From: a bacterium
Lineage (GTDB): Bacteria; Verrucomicrobiota; Verrucomicrobiia; Methylacidiphilales; Verrucolacustridaceae
DNA length: 7,347 nt
Assembly: GCA_009921985.1 (NCBI GenBank)
Contig: RFWS01000053.1
Location: 1-7,347, forward strand
Reading direction: 5' to 3'
A model generated the notes under the pieces. It worked only from the letters and a program-made list of their open reading frames with translations, had not been told where the DNA came from and ran no database searches. Position numbers and translations under genes: made by a program. Shown piece by piece: positions 5,729 to 7,347 of the stretch. How positions within the stretch are numbered: position 1 is the stretch's first letter; each line of letters begins with the position of its first letter.

Positions 5729-6151
5729 TTAGCCTTTCTTCGTCTGTCCTGCCTCCTTTTCGGTCTTGTGTGCGGCTTTGGCCGCCTCCCGCTCCTGTGA
5801 ATTGAGCCGGCCATCTCCATCCTTGTCGAACTTTGCGATCATCTCCTTCCGCTTCGCCTCCATCGCGGTCCGACGGGCGGCCTTCTCGCCCTCACTCAGC
5901 TTGCCGTCCCCATCCTTGTCGTACTGGCCCTGCAACCTTTTAAATGCATCCTTGCGGGCTGCCTCTTTGACCGCCGTCTCCTGGGCGTCCAATTTGCCGT
6001 CCTGATTGGCGTCGAAACGCTTTTCCCATCGGTTCATGGTGCCGTCCTCCTGACATTTTTGCGCCAGCAGACGGGGATTCAGGTTGAATAACGAAATGGC
6101 GAGCAGACCCAAGGTCACCCCGCCCCGGTAATTTCTGATGTTTGTCTTCAT
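5729..6151 (-). CDS. Secreted EF-hand calcium-binding protein
   Basis: This 140-residue protein has a signal peptide-like N-terminus (basic MKTNIRNYR, then hydrophobic GVTLGLLAISLF, likely cut near LLA-Q at about 30/31). The mature part is charged and helical and carries three canonical 12-residue EF-hand loops: DANQDGKLDAQE (47-58), DKDGDGKLSEGE (78-89) and DKDGDGRLNSQE (109-120). Each has acidic or Asn ligands at 1, 3, 5 and 9, Gly at 6 and Glu at 12. It should bind Ca2+ outside the cytoplasm, as a buffer, sensor or structural protein; no enzyme domain is present. The helices are rich in Lys, Glu and Ala. The frame extends upstream to another ATG inside the GIY-YIG gene, but the signal peptide places the start at 6151. 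No clear Shine-Dalgarno site precedes it. Secretion is predicted, not proven. Confidence 0.88.
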   Translation of the reverse strand: MKTNIRNYRGGVTLGLLAISLFNLNPRLLAQKCQEDGTMNRWEKRFDANQDGKLDAQETAVKEAARKDAFKRLQGQYDKDGDGKLSEGEKAARRTAMEAKRKEMIAKFDKDGDGRLNSQEREAAKAAHKTEKEAGQTKKG

Positions 6152-6290
6152 AGAGGATATAACTTCGGAAAATAAAAAAGGATGCGGTTTTTTTAACTTT
6201 TTTATTTTTTCCTCTTTCCCCCCGCCCCGTTCTGCATTCCGCTCGCCCAGGTCTGACCCCGATCTTGTTAGCACGTAATTTTTCTGATCT
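6152..6290. other. Intergenic region between the GIY-YIG and EF-hand genes
   Basis: This 139-nt gap contains an A/T-homopolymer-rich part (about 6169-6216) and a GC-rich pyrimidine stretch (about 6217-6240). A TATATC element on the minus strand lies 4 nt before the EF-hand ATG, but no -35 match sits at a sensible distance. A seven-pair A/T-only inverted repeat around a ggatgcggt loop is too weak to call a terminator. No gene or RNA is seen. Confidence 0.4.
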
Positions 6291-6560
6291 TCATCTTGAT
6301 CCAAATCCAAGAATGCGTTCTTTCTCGTTGCGGCTCAGTAACTTAAACAAGGCTTCTTTCCTCATGGCTGCACTTCGGTCTTTTGCTCGCCACTTTCTAA
6401 TCAGTCGTACCGGCAACCGGCTCCGGGTGTATTTTCCCCCCTTGCCCGATTGATGGGATTTCAGCCTCTTGGCCAAATCATTCGTCCATCCCGTGTAATA
6501 CGATCCATCCCCGCACTCCAACACATAGACCCAGCACGCTCTGCGTCTCTTCATCCTCAC
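6291..6560 (-). CDS. YhbQ-type small GIY-YIG nuclease domain protein
   Basis: This 89-residue protein is a complete single-domain GIY-YIG protein of the YhbQ/UPF0213 type. It shows W10-V-Y-V-L-E-C (the GIY part), DGSYYTGWTNDLAKR (18-32, with YTG at 22-24 as the YIG part), catalytic-type R32, H36, SGKGGKYT (38-45), and E69 in the final helix as the likely metal ligand. LSRNEKERI then follows, as in the family. Members cut or bind DNA through a metal-dependent tyrosine/arginine mechanism, but the cellular role of this small class is poorly known. The start is either GTG 6560 or ATG 6554; the two extra residues do not affect the fold. It starts 7 nt after the release-factor-like gene, so they probably share a transcript. 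The family is safe; the function is open. Confidence 0.93.
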   Translation of the reverse strand: MRMKRRRACWVYVLECGDGSYYTGWTNDLAKRLKSHQSGKGGKYTRSRLPVRLIRKWRAKDRSAAMRKEALFKLLSRNEKERILGFGSR

Positions 6561-6567
6561 GCCAATT

Positions 6568-6927
6568 TTAATTCAAATCCGCCTTCCAATTCCCTCTTCC
6601 CTTTTTGATTACGGCCCTCCTCCGCTTTCCTGCCGCCATTTCCATTTTGGTAAGCCGACTCCTCTTGGCCTTCCGGCTCCGCTCTTTCGACCGCTCCGCC
6701 TCCGCCCGCATTCTCGCCCTTCTCTCCCGCAACGCCAATGCCTCCACCAATCTCTCCCTTGCTCTCAAGCGGTTCGCCTCCCTCGTCCTCTCCTCCTGCG
6801 CCACCACCCGGATCCCCGTCGGCACATGCCGCAACACCACCCTCGTCTCCACCTTCTGCACATTCTGCCCGCCCCGCCCCCCGGCTCTCGAAAACTCCTC
6901 GACCAAATCCTTTTCTTCAACCTTCAA
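6568..6927 (-). CDS. Release-factor-like GGQ protein (ribosome rescue type)
   Basis: This 119-residue protein consists mainly of the class I release factor catalytic domain. The segment SRAGGRGGQNVQKVETRV (13-30) contains the GGQ motif at 19-21 that triggers peptidyl-tRNA hydrolysis. VPTGIRVVAQEERTREANR follows, as in RF1/RF2 domain 3. The codon-recognition domain is absent. The C-terminal half is a highly basic helix (many Arg/Lys, about 65-112), comparable to the ArfB/ICT1 tail that enters an empty mRNA channel. Rescue of stalled ribosomes is therefore the best guess; the ...TGI...ERTRE... core is closer to mtRF-R-like and RF-like proteins than to ArfB itself. The start is TTG at 6927: no ATG or GTG exists between it and the in-frame stop at 6958-6960, and GGAGG lies 8 nt upstream. 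It leads the GIY-YIG gene. Confidence 0.88.
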   Translation of the reverse strand: MKVEEKDLVEEFSRAGGRGGQNVQKVETRVVLRHVPTGIRVVAQEERTREANRLRARERLVEALALRERRARMRAEAERSKERSRKAKRSRLTKMEMAAGKRRRAVIKKGRGNWKADLN

Positions 6928-6928
6928 A

Positions 6929-7042
6929 GGGCCGTCCTCCGAATTGAGATTTCTCGTTCACGATTACGTTTACCTTTACGAAACCGGGCCGTCCTCCGAA
7001 TTGAGATTTCTCGTTCACGATTACGTTTACCTTTACGAAACC
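6929..7042. repeat. Perfect 57-bp tandem direct repeat, two copies
   Basis: Positions 6929-6985 and 6986-7042 are identical. Each copy begins gggccgtcctccgaattgag and ends ctttacgaaacc. The flanking bases differ, so the duplication is exactly two units. On the minus strand it forms the leader of the release-factor-like gene and stops two bases before its TTG. Each unit contains a GGAGG and a run of degenerate hexamers. The unit length is a multiple of three. Confidence 0.97.
6936..6940 (-). promoter_or_regulatory. Shine-Dalgarno site deciding the TTG start of the release-factor-like gene
   Basis: The minus strand reads GGAGG, 8 nt before TTG 6927. It lies inside the first copy of the 57-bp tandem repeat, so an identical GGAGG also occurs at 6993-6997 without a start codon at the right distance. 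Confidence 0.8.
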
Positions 7043-7093
7043 TGGTATCCTAAAAACCCATCCGTAAACGTAAACCTAAACGTAAGCGAATAA
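6956..7093. repeat. Degenerate hexamer arrays (GTTTAC type) in opposite orientations
   Basis: On the plus strand each 57-bp unit carries GTTCAC-GATTAC-GTTTAC-CTTTAC in exact 6-nt register (6956-6979 and 7013-7036). Downstream, 7064-7087 reads GTAAAC-GTAAAC-CTAAAC-GTAAGC, the same motif inverted. The arms 7025-7037 and 7063-7075 can pair over 13 nt with one mismatch and a 25-nt loop. Confidence 0.85.
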
Positions 7094-7248
7094 ATCTAAG
7101 CCCGCGGCTGGTTTGGAGCCTTATTTTGTCTCGATCAAACTTGCTTAATCTTAATCCAAGAGAACCTACGCGCGCCCCGCCTGCTCCTTATCACTTTCCG
7201 CCACCAACCCCCTATTCCCTATTTTCTAACTTCTATCTCCTACCGAAG
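7043..7248. other. Intergenic region upstream of the release-factor-like gene
   Basis: No gene is seen in these 206 nt. The left part holds the inverted hexamer array (to 7093). The middle (about 7094-7200) holds a short double CTTAAT (7144-7155) and a GC-rich patch near 7170-7182. The right part holds a heptamer array. The promoter of the release-factor-like gene should lie here, but no convincing -35/-10 pair was found. Confidence 0.5.
7210..7244. repeat. Degenerate heptamer array, five units
   Basis: Five consecutive 7-nt units in strict register on the plus strand: CCCTATT, CCCTATT, TTCTAAC, TTCTATC, TCCTACC. CTA is invariant at positions 3-5 and the flanks are mostly pyrimidine. On the minus strand this places TAG every 7 nt, just after the stop of the gene entering from the right. 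Confidence 0.75.
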
Positions 7249-7347
7249 TCATGGCCTTGGATTTTTTTTTGTTTTTAGTCGAAAGGTCAGAATCGACGCC
7301 ACGAATAGGCATGCCGCCCCGAACAAAACCGCACTCATGCGGTTGAC
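7249..7347 (-). CDS. C-terminal end of a probable membrane protein (5' end outside window)
   Basis: The minus-strand frame is open from the right edge to TGA at 7249-7251 and gives 32 residues. It starts VNRMSAVLFGAACLF, continues hydrophobic through VASILTF, and ends with the basic tail RLKTKKNPRP. That is one transmembrane helix followed by a positively charged cytoplasmic end, as in the last helix of many transporters. Too little remains to name a family. An ATG at 7338 could instead start a 29-residue mini-protein, but reading in from outside is more natural. A 7-bp inverted repeat with a T-rich follow-up on the minus strand (7327-7344) lies inside this frame and could be an alternative explanation. 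A run of nine A bases encodes part of the Lys tail. Confidence 0.5.
   Translation of the reverse strand, partial: VNRMSAVLFGAACLFVASILTFRLKTKKNPRP

Noticed and set aside
6174..6196. A/T-only inverted repeat as terminator of the GIY-YIG gene
   Set aside because: All stem pairs are A-T around a 9-nt loop, so the hairpin is too weak to support a call.
6152..6310. N-terminal extension of the EF-hand protein by 53 residues
   Set aside because: It would overlap the GIY-YIG gene, has low-complexity Lys/Glu/Gly composition, and would bury the signal peptide that begins at 6151.
6605..7093. Plus-strand frame of 162 codons with a 19-residue internal duplication
   Set aside because: The duplication only reflects the 57-bp DNA repeat. 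The rest is antisense to the GGQ-domain gene.
6929..7248. CRISPR array or phage attachment site
   Set aside because: The 57-bp units are directly adjacent without spacers and no cas, integrase or tRNA gene is near.
7327..7344. Seven-bp inverted repeat with tetraloop followed by a T-rich tract on the minus strand, resembling a terminator
   Set aside because: It lies inside the reading frame entering from the right edge, whose hydrophobic helix plus basic tail looks coding. It is kept only as an alternative explanation for that feature.

Overview
This window looks like part of the chromosome of a GC-rich Gram-negative bacterium. I favour Verrucomicrobiota or a relative in the PVC group. The reasons are a TonB/ExbB/ExbD set (so an outer membrane), a GuaB3-type IMP dehydrogenase, a GYF_2-domain protein with a Pro/Ala/Ser-rich linker, frequent GTG and TTG starts, and short degenerate intergenic repeats. 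The lineage call is inference from general knowledge, not a database match.

Layout, left to right. (1) 1-177, plus strand: the 3' end of a two-motif CDGSH iron-sulfur protein, whose stop codon lies inside a hairpin. (2) 4649-297, minus strand: a tightly packed six-gene run, leuB > exbB > exbD > tonB-like > membrane zinc-ribbon protein > guaB3. Three joints are 4-nt stop/start overlaps and the other two are gaps of 9 and 3 nt, so the run is almost certainly one operon. It combines leucine synthesis, a proton-motive-force-driven Ton energiser, an unknown 79-residue zinc-ribbon membrane protein and purine nucleotide metabolism. (3) 4650-4723: a 74-nt divergent promoter region, possibly giving leaderless transcripts both ways. 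(4) 4724-5646, plus strand: a two-gene unit, a 95-residue helical hypothetical protein overlapping a GYF_2 protein. It faces (5) a secreted three-EF-hand protein (6151-5729, minus) across a strong bidirectional terminator. (6) 6927-6291, minus strand: a GGQ-domain release-factor-like protein followed closely by a YhbQ-type GIY-YIG nuclease. (7) 6929-7248: a repeat-rich intergenic region with a perfect 57-bp tandem duplication covering the leader of the release-factor-like gene, degenerate hexamer arrays in opposite orientations, and a degenerate heptamer array. (8) 7249-7347, minus strand: the C-terminal tail of a probable membrane protein entering from the right edge.

I see no phage, transposase, CRISPR array, rRNA, tRNA or recognisable defence system. 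The least explained items are the zinc-ribbon membrane protein inside the Ton operon, the helical-protein/GYF_2 pair, and the layered repeats upstream of the release-factor-like gene.
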